Below are positions 39,766 to 52,900 of a stretch of 64,000 nucleotides of DNA, piece after piece. Under the pieces are notes generated by a model. It was not told the DNA's origin and searched no databases. It was given only the letters and a program-made list of their open reading frames with translations. The stretch covers positions 35,001 to 99,000 of the forward strand of contig JAQGDQ010000173.1 in NCBI GenBank assembly GCA_030141605.1, read 5' to 3'. The stretch is from Tubiluchus corallicola (lineage: Eukaryota; Priapulida; Priapulimorpha; Priapulimorphida; Tubiluchidae). Numbering within the stretch: position 1 is the stretch's first letter; every line of letters begins with the position of its first letter. Both the position numbers and the translations under genes were made by a program.

Positions 39766-40846
39766 TAACTGTTAGTGAGCACATTTAAGGAGGCCGCGTA
39801 AGATAAAACGAATTTTTTTGTAATGTGACTCCAGCGTGTTGAATGTCACATAACCTAAGGTACTGACTTACCTGGCTGCATGGGTGTGCAGAGATTGCTG
39901 GTTAAAATTGCTTTAGAATCTAGATCTGGTTTAAATTTTGAGGTTTGCACTGTGAAAAATGTAAATTGTGAGTCTATAATAGTCTGAGCCAGACAAGGAA
40001 ACAAGGATGTAAGTATTTAGTATCTTCTTTTTTTATTTTTCTGCAAAGTTAATGTGCAGTAATTTTCTGGGAACCTTTGAACTAAAATTTTTGGTTTGCT
40101 TGTTTATCAAATAAAACGTCATGGTTACACTGTTACTCATGCTTGTGATCATGTTGGATGAATTGGACAATTCCATAATAAAACTGGTCAAACTAAAAAG
40201 TAATTTTTCACTGGGTTACTATATTTGGAACGAATAACCGAAAATAAGAAAGTGAAAACAAAAAAAGTGAGGGTCAACTTGCACTTTCTGTCATAGAGTA
40301 ACTCGCAGCAAGTTTTGCCTTCTAGTCTGAACACGTCCTGCTAATTACTTGGAAAGTTACTTGACGGGTTAGCTCTCAAGAAAACTCGCCAGCCTGAACG
40401 CGCAGTGATTCCTCGGCGTTAGGGAACGTCCACTTCGTGGCAGATCCAAAAAGCACGTGACTGTTTAGCCAGCATCCACAATGCAGACTTTGCACTAAAA
40501 ATAAATTAGAAATTAGAAAATTAGCCGTTTTTACGGCTGATACGTGTTATTGATTACCGCTTGTTTTTTTATAACGTTACTTTGTTTTTTTTGAAAACGA
40601 AGGTCATAAAGGAGTGGCAATAAACGGAACGATAACAAATTCCTATTAAATTAAATTGCCGGAAATGCACGAAGGCGAATACCGTTCGTTCATCGAGCTT
40701 TGCCGAATTGATGCAGGTGCCATGTTTTGTTTTGTTTGATAGAGTAGTTGATTTCTCCATTGTCCTTGTGTCTTGTTTTAAGTGTATGGCGTAGGGATTA
40801 AGGATCAGTTTTATCGCGTGGCGTAACCGGTGTACTATTAGTCGCG
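39766..40846. other. Intergenic, ZSWIM8 upstream region
   Basis: No coding sequence recognised. The stretch 40340-40460 and that after 40780 are less AT-rich and hold CpGs, so the ZSWIM8 promoter may lie there. Confidence 0.4.
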
Positions 40847-40950
40847 ATGTGCTGCCGTTTACTTCAAAGGAAGCATTAAAATTTAACGAATTACAAAATT
40901 CTAGATTAGCTTAAATGTCCGGGCTTTTGTCAGACTGTGTTTGCACTTAG
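40847..40950 (+). promoter_or_regulatory. Two short upstream ORFs before ZSWIM8
   Basis: ATG at 40847 opens 10 codons to a TAA at 40877-40879. ATG at 40915 opens 11 codons to a TAG at 40948-40950. Both end before the ZSWIM8 ATG at 40989. They matter only if transcription starts upstream of 40847, which is unproven. Confidence 0.4.
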
Positions 40951-40988
40951 GTTGACCCCGTCTTCGGCCTGTTGCCAAAGCTTGGCAA

Positions 40989-43900
40989 ATGGCAGTGGAC
41001 CCTCAGCCTCAGTTTTTACTTGACTGGGAAGCAGATGGAGATCGCTTTAGCTTTGAAGACAGTGACCGGTTTGAAGAAGACTCGCTTTGTTCGTGGATCT
41101 CGGAGCCCGAAAGTTTGTGCAATAATTGGAGAGGTTGGAAACGACTAAATGGATCTGGTAATCAGCCTCTACTTTCTTTTACTTCCAATGCGTGGGCAAC
41201 TGCACTTGTTATTAAAGAACGAGGTCTTTGTGAAGGTCAGTACATTAATATGCTTGCTTGCCTGCTTGAATATATTTGCTATATTTATGATTAAATTTGC
41301 TTTTTTTGTTTGCTTTTCATTCAATAGCTGCATTTATAAATTGACTGCATTGCTTGCTTTTTGTGTTAATTTGTCACATTATGATTACTGATTGCTTTTC
41401 TTCATTTATTACATTTAATACTTACTGCACAAATTTTCTTCCTTTTGTTGCATTCATTGTTTAACTATATTTTCGTTCATTTGCTACAGTTTAGTTCACT
41501 TGCTGCATTTATGATTTAACCAGATTGCTTGCTTTTTTGTTTTTGCATTCATGACTTGTTCAGTTGTTGTTTTAATTTTAAATTGCATTATTTACTTGCT
41601 TTTTTTCCATTGGTATAATTATAATATAACTGCTTTGCATTTTGTTTATTTGCTACACTTAAGACCTAACCACGTATTTATTCACTTAACCATGTGGTCT
41701 GCCGTGCTTTGTACTATTCCTAAGTTATATAAGGGTGGCTGACTCGATGATCTCCTGGTCTTTCGCCATCCCATCTCTACATACTTTACACAATTTGTTG
41801 TATTTGCGCTATAAATATTATACTAGAGATGAATAAAACCTTTAAATTGAATTGAATATGTTGCAGGCTCTAGCCGAATTAAGTAAATAAGTACCTAATC
41901 TTGAAATCTGATATGTAAAGGCCAGTTTCTATTTTCAAATGCCATGCACACGTACGTTATCTGTCAATGTGGATTATTCTGCTTCTATTTCACTATCAGG
42001 CTGTTCTTATCTTACAAGTTAATGTACACATTAAGACAACTCATTATAGTTACTAGTGGTTAAAGTTTTCTTGTGAAAGCAGCTTGAATTTTTGTTTTAC
42101 ATACTTTTAATACGTTCATAAAATGCATGTTTTCTTGTTATTGAGTCTACCGAGTTGTTACTAAAATTCCTTAAATTCGAGTTACATGCAGATTATGCTA
42201 TATTTAGCATGCTAGTACAATTCATTTCTTTATTTCTTTTTTTTGCTAATTTAGAATGTGAAATTTCGTTTTTGGCATTTTTCTTTTATGTTATATACAA
42301 GTGCATAATTCTATATTTCATTATTTTTGATTAGTTATCGTCTGCACTGCATGCGAAATATTTAGAACAGAATTGAGTTGGGGTGGCTGATACGATAACG
42401 CATGTTCTTCGCCACCCCTTCCTATTTGATTGGCTGTTATAATTATGCTACTAAGCTTTAATCGATGTTGTATGTGGGAAAAACAATAAATGATTTGATT
42501 TGATTTGAATGTAATTAAATATATGCATGTATGTTTAACTACTGTGAAATGGATTGAATTTGAATTTAATGGTATTTTTTGTCAGTAGATTCATTGACAC
42601 AGTGTCGTGTACTTCAATGGCACTGGTTATTGTTGCTAGTGCACTTCCAAAATCGCTCATGCAGGACTTTTTTATGCTATTGTTGCAGCATTAGTTTTTT
42701 TCTTAACAGACACATCTTAAACAAAGATACTCGTGCTGTTTGCTGAAAGTTCTTTAACTAACAAAATTATGCCAATGCACAGCGCAAATCAATAATTATT
42801 TAGTGCTCTCCAAATATAAAAGAATGATAACTTCCATTATCTTTGCTAAAATGATGGAACTAGGTGCACAAATGTTCATGTTCTCATAAGTTTGGGGTTC
42901 ACTTCTGAATTGAGAATGATTCTTCATGATTTCTGAGCAAATGTTGGTAGATTTTTTTTATGAATGTATATGTTACAGGTAATGTGTAAAATTTAGACAT
43001 GCTATAAAACTCCTAGGTACTTCATATTTTTATTACACTTACACAGTTCAGGAAAGTGTGAAATAAATGATTTTGTTGAGTCACTTTCACCCTTTACCGA
43101 GATAAGATATAAGTTGTAAGTTTATTTATTTCCACTCTGCATCTAACAGTTATAATAAAAATACAGATAATTTCACTGAAGTAAATATAAATATAAATGC
43201 AATATTGTCCAGAAATTACAAAAGAGATTCTTATGCAGCATATACATGTGCAAATTACATTACAGAGTAATTTTGATGCATACAGTTTGAGCCTAAAAGT
43301 ATAGCTTGACAGACCAAACTGTACGTGGAAATCTTAAAGAAGTGATTAATAATTGAAATAATGATAATATGTACATGAAAGTGGGGGGGGGAGTAGTGAA
43401 TGAAAGATGAAATGGAGTGAGAACTAAGAAAAACTGTGATCATGATTATAAAGTGTTCAGTAACCTGTTGAACATAGTCACGTTTTATTAAGATTACTGT
43501 GGAAAAAGAATGCAGCTGATTACCATTATCAAACTGTGTTACTCTCAATACTTTTGAAATATTTCTTTTTTGACGGTTTTTTTAAATGCTTAGATGCTTA
43601 GTATAATGTCTAGAATCTATACAAACTGTGGAATGTAGTTGAACTCTTGACAAAGTATAAAATTAACATAATTTGTGTTAAATCCAACTTTCCTTAAACT
43701 TTTCCTAAAACAGCTTAATCAGTTTTTACTAAATTAGCTATACCCAATAAGTGATTACTTTTGGACGGTGACATCAATTACCTGCTCTGCTTTGCTTTTA
43801 TGTTTCTTTTTTTTTTCTGTTATATAATCATGTTCACATTATTTTTTTCTTGCCGAGAATTTTGTAAACAACTGTACATTATTATCATTTTATTTAATTC

Positions 43901-46900
43901 GTAACTAATTATTGTCACACGTGTTCATCATCTTCATTTATTGTTATTCTTTTTTTTCACTGATGCTATTGTTGTTATGTTTGTTTTTATAATTTTGCTT
44001 TTGTTATTGCTTTATTTTGATTAGTTTATTTGCATTCTGTGTCATCAATTCTTTTTTCTGTCATCAATGTTAAATTATAAGGGGTGAGTGAGTAGATGAC
44101 CTACGGTCTTTCCTCGCCCCATCTCCACGGATAGAGTTATTTTTTCGTAAAATGGAAATTTGTAACAGATTTGGCGAAAATAAATGTCTATGTCTAAGCC
44201 AGGAGTTGAAGTAAACAAGTGCTCTGATTGTTCTATGTAGCATCCCACAAAAACTTTTATACAAAATAAAAAATAACTGAATGGCGACAAGTAAATTATA
44301 ATATAGGTTTTACACGTCAAATGTAGACACAGGAAAGTTCAAATGTGACTTAGGTAAGTCAAATGTAGACATAGGAAAGTTCAAATGTGACTTAGGTAAG
44401 TCAAATGTAGACATAGGAATTTCGAATGTGTTTTGGTAACTCAAATGTGACTTAGGTAAGTCAAATGTAGATGCATTACTTTGAATAAATCGGTAATTAA
44501 GTTATTTAAGTGCAAATTAGAAAAAGATAAATTAAAGATAGTGCATCTATTAGTAGGCCTATAACGTTGTTATTTTAACTTATGAGCAATTATTAAATTG
44601 AAATTAAAGAAGATTAAATTTAACATCCTTAAACTTTACCACCTATCCACATTTGAGATACCAATGTCACATTTGAATTACCTAAATCTACATTTGAGTT
44701 AACGCAGGTCTACATTTGATATGTCAAACCTATAGTGGTCGATTTTAGAACACTTATGGGGTTTGCAATTCGTATATGTGTATCACTAAATATGTGAAGC
44801 AGTTCATTTTCTAGTAGCACTTCTTTCCAGTACTGGTGCTATATGATTGTCTGTCTTTTGCATAACCATAACATCATGCACCTTAGGCGATAATGAGCAA
44901 GCTGCTTTTTTATCCTGACGTTAAGAGTTATTTACACGATTAATTAAGCGCTGGTACTTGGAAAACAGTGTTCATTGCTTCTAGATCAGTTGAAATTTCT
45001 CTTTCGTTTTAAGAACGGAGTAATTAGGTGTTTTTTCATTCATCCTGTATGAAACACTAAAATGGAAGTACAAATGACTTTGGATCTGTAACATCTTTTT
45101 TTCAGTTAATAGATTCCATTAGGAAATCTTGCCAAGCCTTTACTATTGTCATGGAATCCATTTTTTTACTTTAGAATATGCATAGTTGAGGCCATTTATA
45201 CATTAGAATGAAAGAAGCCTCACCATGTATTGCATGGTGCACTTAATGGGCATGTATGAAGACTGTACAATATTGCGAAAGTATGATATGTGTAATGACC
45301 CATAGTATCTCTGTGAAAAATTTCACTTTCCTACAATAAAAACTGTGCCCTCTGACAGCTTTTAAAGACAAGTGCAACGACAGCGTGAGCAAACTTTTAC
45401 GATCTTGCACTTTGTACCTGATTCAAAGGCACACGTCTACAGCAGTGAACATCTGTGAATGAAACGATCATGCAACCTGAACGCTTGCTTGAAATGATAA
45501 TTACCTTTCCACCACAAAAATTTGCAAGTACCTAAAACAGGACTTATTTTGCACATACTCTAGAACAAAACTGGCTTTATGTAAAATGCTTAGGAAAATT
45601 TCACCAAAACGTTTCACAATACTGAAAATTTATTCAACGTTCTATAGAAAACACTCTGTTTCACGCTTTGCCTGTAACATATACATTTTTGTTTACAAAT
45701 GGACTCTTTAACAAGACACAAATTCAAAATGTTTGGCTTGCATTTTTACAGAGGGTGAGGTGCCGTCATTGGTTGAGTTAGCAGCGAGGGACGCTGCTCA
45801 CCATATTCCGTTTGAAGTGGTCGAACATTTTTACCCTCCCGTTCCAGAACAATTACAGCTACGTATTGCATATTGGAGTTTTCCTGAAAATGAGGAAGAT
45901 ATCAGGTGGGTTGTGTACATTCTAAACTTGCTTAAATTGTGCTATTTAGTTTGTAAATGCAGGTGTGTAATGATTTTGTTTCCTTTAATCCTTTTTCCTT
46001 TAGTTCTGTGCGACGACGTAATTGCATGAATAGTAAGAAGCAATAAACTTATATATAAAAGAATATTTTATATAGTGTTAGAATTAAAGCACAAGGAGAC
46101 GGTCTTCATAAATGAAGCTTAAAAAATTCATCGTGAAATTTTATATCACTTACACGCTGCCTTATACACACAGGGTTGCAGTAGCAGTAATGCTGTATAA
46201 AACTAGTAAATTTATACTTCCACCATGACCATTAGGCATAGTTATTTTAATGGAAAATCAGTTGATTCAGTTTAAATAACATTGGGGTAAATTTTGAAAG
46301 AATATTTGGAGCTTTCATAACAGATTCTTCACTAACAAACCAAAAATATAAATGACTTTGTATTGTCAATAATGAGTCTTTTGGTGGATCAGTGCACACT
46401 AGCAATGCAGTGTCATTTTTCCCAGCGGTAGCTTAAATTTGAACTATTAAGAATTTTCTTCTTCTGTTGCAAACAGGTTAGCGTAATGCTAAGTAATATA
46501 ACTTTGTATGGTAAGTTCTTTGGGATATACCTCAAAATTTTCTTTTCTTCCCCTTTAACGGTCTTATAAGGTTCTGGGGAAGCTCTCGGAAAGACGCTGT
46601 CATGGGAACTGGGCTTTTGCAGTTTTCTTTGAGGTATGGCCAAGAATGATTTGCTGGCGATCATCTGTTTTATAAATGTTGACGTCTGAGACTGGAGACA
46701 CACAATGATGCCCAGAATCTTAACCCTTTCATGCCCGTTGTATCCCGTGGGATACGAGAATATTTTCTGCGTGTAAAATTAATAAAATTTTAAAACTGAC
46801 AGTTATTTGATCTGTTGATAGTTATTTTGATTTAAGCCAATAACAAGAGACTAAAAATGGTGATAAAATGGCAAACTAGAAAATCTACATAGCATAAAAA

Positions 46901-49900
46901 ACTGTGCAAGGCAGTACTTTAGAGACGACTTTGTACAGATCAGCATAGCATGCATACTAAATGTCTTAAATACTTTAAAAAATTATCAGCAGTTGCAAAA
47001 TGAAGCACATTTTATGCTTCCATTGAATCCCAATGTATCCCGTGGGATACAGGCTATATTTAGCACGCGGGCACAGGTAGAAAAAAATAATTATTATGTG
47101 TAAACAAGATGGACATACTAAACAAAAGTACCAAGCCAAAAAAATTATTCTTATTAAAAAATAATTCGGGACTGAAAGGGTTAATTATCTGTTGTTTGAG
47201 ACTTCGAGTAGAAAAATGTAATTATGCAGACAGTAAGAACGTAAGGAATTTTTAATCTCTTACATTTTCAGACTATACTCTTGTTTGGCAAATGGCAGTG
47301 CTGATGAATTCCAGAAAGGCGAACACCTTTATAAGAATCGTGCTGTGAAAGATGCTTTGCAGATTGGTACTTTGCTTTATTCTTATTGCTGTAGATTTGA
47401 CTTTCGTGATGTTTTGTTAGAACATCAATAATCAGGCATTAATGTGTTCTAAGGTCTTGTATATAGAATACTATGTACATTTCTTATACAGTCAACCCTT
47501 GGTAAACCGAACTAATTGGGGGTGTGTGGGTGGTCCGGTTTAGCCGATTGTCCGATTTATCCGATATGCCTATATATGGTCTATATTATACAGGAATAAT
47601 CACCTTAATAAGGCCTATATACATTGCACTATATACTGTGCACTATATACTATACTGTATATTATTTTAAAATAGTTAATCTGTGACGATAAAGAAATTA
47701 GCGAGTGCTTTCGATGGGGTAAGCAAACTGAATTTTGGCGGGAATCGTGGTAGCCTGGGCGGCACCGCGAGCCGCTTCGGCCCGTCAATGGCTCGTGGTG
47801 AGTTGGTAGGCCATGTTGAGTTTAGCGCTCCGGCTCGGTCGGAAATCGGTCAGTTTCCTTTACCACGGATGACGTCCGTCTTATCCGATATCCGGGCTAA
47901 CGGGGTCCGGTTTAACGAGGGTCGACTGTAATTATAGTTTTGTGCTGATAAAATTCGCTTTAACTTTTTGATTAAAACGAAAGTCAATTGATAGTGTCTA
48001 GGCTAAATTAAGCAAAGTTTGGAAATAAAAAGTTTTTTATATAGATAACAAATATAGCTAATGCTAAATTATGAAATGCCTAGATTCTATATCACATATG
48101 TACACTGTACTATGTACATTGCATTGCATAAGGACATATATACTAATACATAGTTTGTAGTCTTTATGGTTTAAATTGAAATTAAGGATTTACTTGCTAA
48201 ACTTTCAAGTTCACATACTGCGTTGCAAAAACGTGTTATGCAGATAATTCATTTCTAACTGTCATCCTTTAATCCTTTCTCAGTGTAAATAATTCACTGT
48301 TTGCATTATTGTGAATTTATTTGATCTGCAAATGTGAATGCGTCTATTTGTTTCTCTTTTAAAAAGTACTGCATTGTTTTGTACTTATGTACAGCGAACG
48401 CATGTAGACTTGTATTATTTTTATGACTTAACATGAATCACTTGTATTTTCAGGATTTCACCTCAGCTCTACCGTAGTTTCATTCACTGCCCCAAAAACG
48501 TCCCCGAATGTTGCTGTGGTTTTTGATCGTAAACGTATCACGTCGTGTAACTGCACTTGCAACAGTAGCGCCAGCTGGTGTTCACATGTGGTGGCGCTCT
48601 GCCTGTTTCGCATACATCAGGTGCGTTGTTAAAACTATTCAGTAGAGTTAATATAGGAAGTGAGATGGAAGAAGGAATATTGATTTTGAGAAAGGAGAAC
48701 GTGATTCAATGTTGTTTTCATCTTACGCAATTGCTTTTTTTTTCCAAACTGTGACTCTGTGTATTGAGTCAATACTTTCTATTACTTAAAAATTTTTAGT
48801 GTTTGTAAATATAATTCATGCATTTGTTGGGTTAATAGAATGAAGATTTTTCTTCAGAAATTAGTGTACACACCTTTGTTTTACGTATTTTATAAACAAA
48901 TTAGTTTAATTCTACACATACAATATTTGGTTAAATATTTAGTAGGTAACATTTTGATTTCTTTTCTAAAATTTGCTTTTTTTGCTATTGCATAATTAGG
49001 TGTACAATAAATAACAGTGTAGATTAGTAGATTAATAATTTAATTTTAAAGGCATACAAGTCTGTCGTTTTATCATCTCAGAATGCATGGCTCTAGTTAT
49101 AATTATATAATGAAGACACTGAGCAGTGGATGACCGAAAAGGGTAATCGAGTCTGGACATCTGATACATTCTAGTTGATTAGACTTACTTGCCTTGAGAA
49201 ATTAAAATCAAATGCACTTCAGTACTCGTGTTATAATTGGTACCTTGTTCTGGTATTATATTTGTCAAGCTAGAGCAGGGGTGTGCAAATTGCGGCCCGC
49301 GAAGAGATTTGTCAACCTAATGAAAGTGCAGCCCAGGTGATTAATTGAGTGTATCCAGCTGAAGTCCGTGCCACGATCCCAAAGATAGTGCGGGTAGTTT
49401 TTTCTACTAGATCGGATGCCATTAACCCTTACAAGACGGTTGTAGCTTAATGTTACTGTACTACACAGACTGTGTGATACACATTACTAATATGCATTGT
49501 AATAAAATTACCACTATCTGTCCTGAAAGTAGAAATATATGGTTTGTAATATAAATTTTATAACTTCTAAAATAGTTTCTTGAGTGTAGTAGTAATGATG
49601 TACGCAGGTCGGATGCAAAAAAATCGTTATTAGGCCTTTCTGTACTTGGCTCCTTGATCAAACTGCATGTGGCCCACAGGAATTACGGGAAAGTTTAATG
49701 TGGCCTCACTAGTCAGATAATTTGCACACCCCTGAGCTAGAGGATAGGCTTTGATCATATGCTGCCATCTGCTGGCTGAAATGTTCAATTATAATTCAAA
49801 GTGCAGACTTTGAATTATGCTCAGCACAAGCACGAGTTTTATTTTTACTTCTATAAGGTGTATCTGTCTTGAGTGAGTCTGCAAGGTGTACAACACTTGT

Positions 49901-52900
49901 TATTGGAGAAACAACCAATAACTCCATATGATAGACAATAAAGAAAATATACACATAACCTGTATTTTTAAAAACGATGGCTAGGAAGGTATCCAAGGTC
50001 TTATGTAATGCTTATTTTTCTGAAATGTTCTGTTTTCTCTTGTAGCCAAATAACGTGCTATTGAGGGCGCCAGTGTCGGAGAGTTTGTCGCGATTGCACC
50101 GAGATCAGCTACAAAAATTTGCTCAATATCTTATATCAGAATTACCTCAACAGATTTTACCAACAGCCCAAAGATTACTTGATGAGCTACTGAGTTCCCA
50201 GGCTACAGCTATAAATACTGTGTGTGGCGCACCAGGTATATTGTTAACGACTGGTTCTGTGTGCTGTGTATCTTTACTTAAAATGAGACTTGACAGAAAA
50301 TCTCATTTCTTATGAGCATCTTGGTCAGAGTCAGACAAGAGTAGTCGGTATAAGCAGTAATACAGTCAACCCTCGTTAAACTGGCTAATTGTGAGTGGGG
50401 GGGGGGTGGCTGGGCGGTCCGTTTTAGTCGATTGTCCGATTTATCCAATATGCCTATATATGGTCTATATCATACAGGAATAATCACCTTAATAAGGCTT
50501 ATATACATTGTACTATATACATTGCACTATATACTATACTGTATATTACTTTAAAATAGTTAACCTGTGAGGATAAAGAAATTAGTGAGTGCTTTCGATG
50601 GGGTAAGCAAACTGAATTTTAGCGGGAATCGTAGCAGCCTGGGCGGCATCGCGAGCCGCTTCGGCCCGCCAATGGCTCGTGGTGAGTTGGTAGGCCGTGT
50701 TGTGTTTAGCACTCCGGCTTGGTCAGAAATCGGTCAGTTTCCTTTACCACAGATGACGTCCGTCTTATCCGATATCCGGGCTAACGGGGTCCGGTTTAAC
50801 GAGGGTTGACTGTATACTGAATGAGATGTATTGCTGTTTTTGGTTGCGGTTTCTTCAATATAGTTGAGACGTGAAATAATAGCACTGTTTGGTTTCAAAA
50901 TTTTAGTTTTTAATTTAATTTAACCTATTTTTGAAACAAATGTACTTTGGACTGTGCAAAGAATGTTTATAAGGTGTTTTAATAGTTTAAAAACTTATTT
51001 AGTGTAAATAATTTCTTGGCACATTTTTGATATCACCGGCGGATGTGCTACCTGTTTTTGCACTTTGTTTTAACTATGTGAAAAGGCTATGTGGATTTAT
51101 TTCATGCACACTTCTATTTCACACACACACCACTCAAGATAAATGTAAAAAGATACAATACCAGACATAATGAATATATACCAAGACGTTGTAGAACAAA
51201 TATGGCGAAACATTTCATTAGCTTTATGGGACCAGTCCTATGGAATAGACTAAGCCGCAATTCAAAATGTAGTCAGTCCCTTTTAACTTTTAAAAAAACC
51301 GTCAGAAAAGAAATATTTCAAAAGTATTGAGAGTAACACAGTTTGATAATGGTAATCGCCTGCATTCTTTTTCCACAGTAATCTTAATAAAACTTGACGA
51401 TGTTCGACAGGTTACTGAACACTTTATAATCATGATCACAGTTTTTCTTAGTTCTCGCTCCATTTCATCATTCATTCACTACTCCCCCCACATCACAGTT
51501 TTTCTTAGTTCTCGCTCCATTTCATCTTTCATTCAGTACTCCCCCCCCCCCCCCACTTTTATGTATATATTATCATTATTTCAATTATTAATCACATCTT
51601 TAAGATTTCCACGTACAGTTTGGCCTGTCAAGCTATGCTTTTAGGCTCAAACTGTATGCATCAAAATTATTCTGTAATGTAATTTGCACATGTATATGCT
51701 GCATAAGAATCTGTTTTGTAATTTCTGGATAATATTGCATTTATATTTATATTTACTTCAGTGAAATTATCTGTATTTTTATTATAACTGTTAGATGCAG
51801 AGTGGAAATAAATACTTATATAAAGTTATAACTTATAAGTTAAAATGTTCACATTTTTATGCAGTGGTTAATAATTTCAGATCCAACTGCTGGGGCTTCA
51901 ATAGCAGAACAGACTTCATGGTGTCTGGACGAAGCCACTCTGCATGAAAACATTAAGAAGACTTTGATTAAATTTTGCGTTCCTTCTCCCATTGTGTTCA
52001 GGTAAGACAGGCATAGCTGAATAATTTTAGCAATCTAAAGTTGATATTTAGTTATAAAATAACTGAAAATATAAAATGTGTTGTGGGCTGAGACAAGATT
52101 AGTATAATTGATTATATTTGCATTGTATAACTGAATAATTTTAGTAATCTAAAGTTGATATTTAGTTATAAAATACCTGAAAATATAAAATGTGTTGTGG
52201 GCTGAGACAAGATTAGTATAATTGATTATATTTGCATTGTATAACTGAATAATTTTAGTAATCTAAAGTTGATATTTAGTTATAAAATACCTGAAAATAT
52301 AAAATGTGTTGTGGGCTGAGACAAGATTAGTATAATTGATTATATTTGCATTGTATAACTGAATAATTTTAGTAATCTAAAGTTGATATTTAGTTATAAA
52401 ATAACTGAAAATATAAAATGTGTTGTGGGCTGAGTTAATATTAGTGTAATTGATTATGTTTACATTGTTTGCATTTACGATATTGTGTGGTATCATTGGT
52501 TGCTACTTTGTTCTGGTCCTAGGATATGGCAGCTGATGCTTTGATCAATATGTTTGATTGATTGATTGATTTTGATTTAATATTTTATTTCAAACTTTAC
52601 AAAGTTCATATACACATCACAAATTAATACAAATAATACAATAAATCATAACAATAACACAAGTAACAATTAACGATATAACAAACTGCGCCAATGACGT
52701 CTAATTACAGAAGTAAAGTTTGCATCACTGTTTAAAATGTTCTTGCATATAAAATTTTCACTCTTATTCAGCCTGACGTGTAAACTGTATGCACATTTTC
52801 TGCGAATCACATCAAAATAAATAATATTAAGTCTAGTAGAAATATATCTAGCGCTCGTATCATATGAAAAGTTAAACAGCTTCTGTGTTGATACATTATA

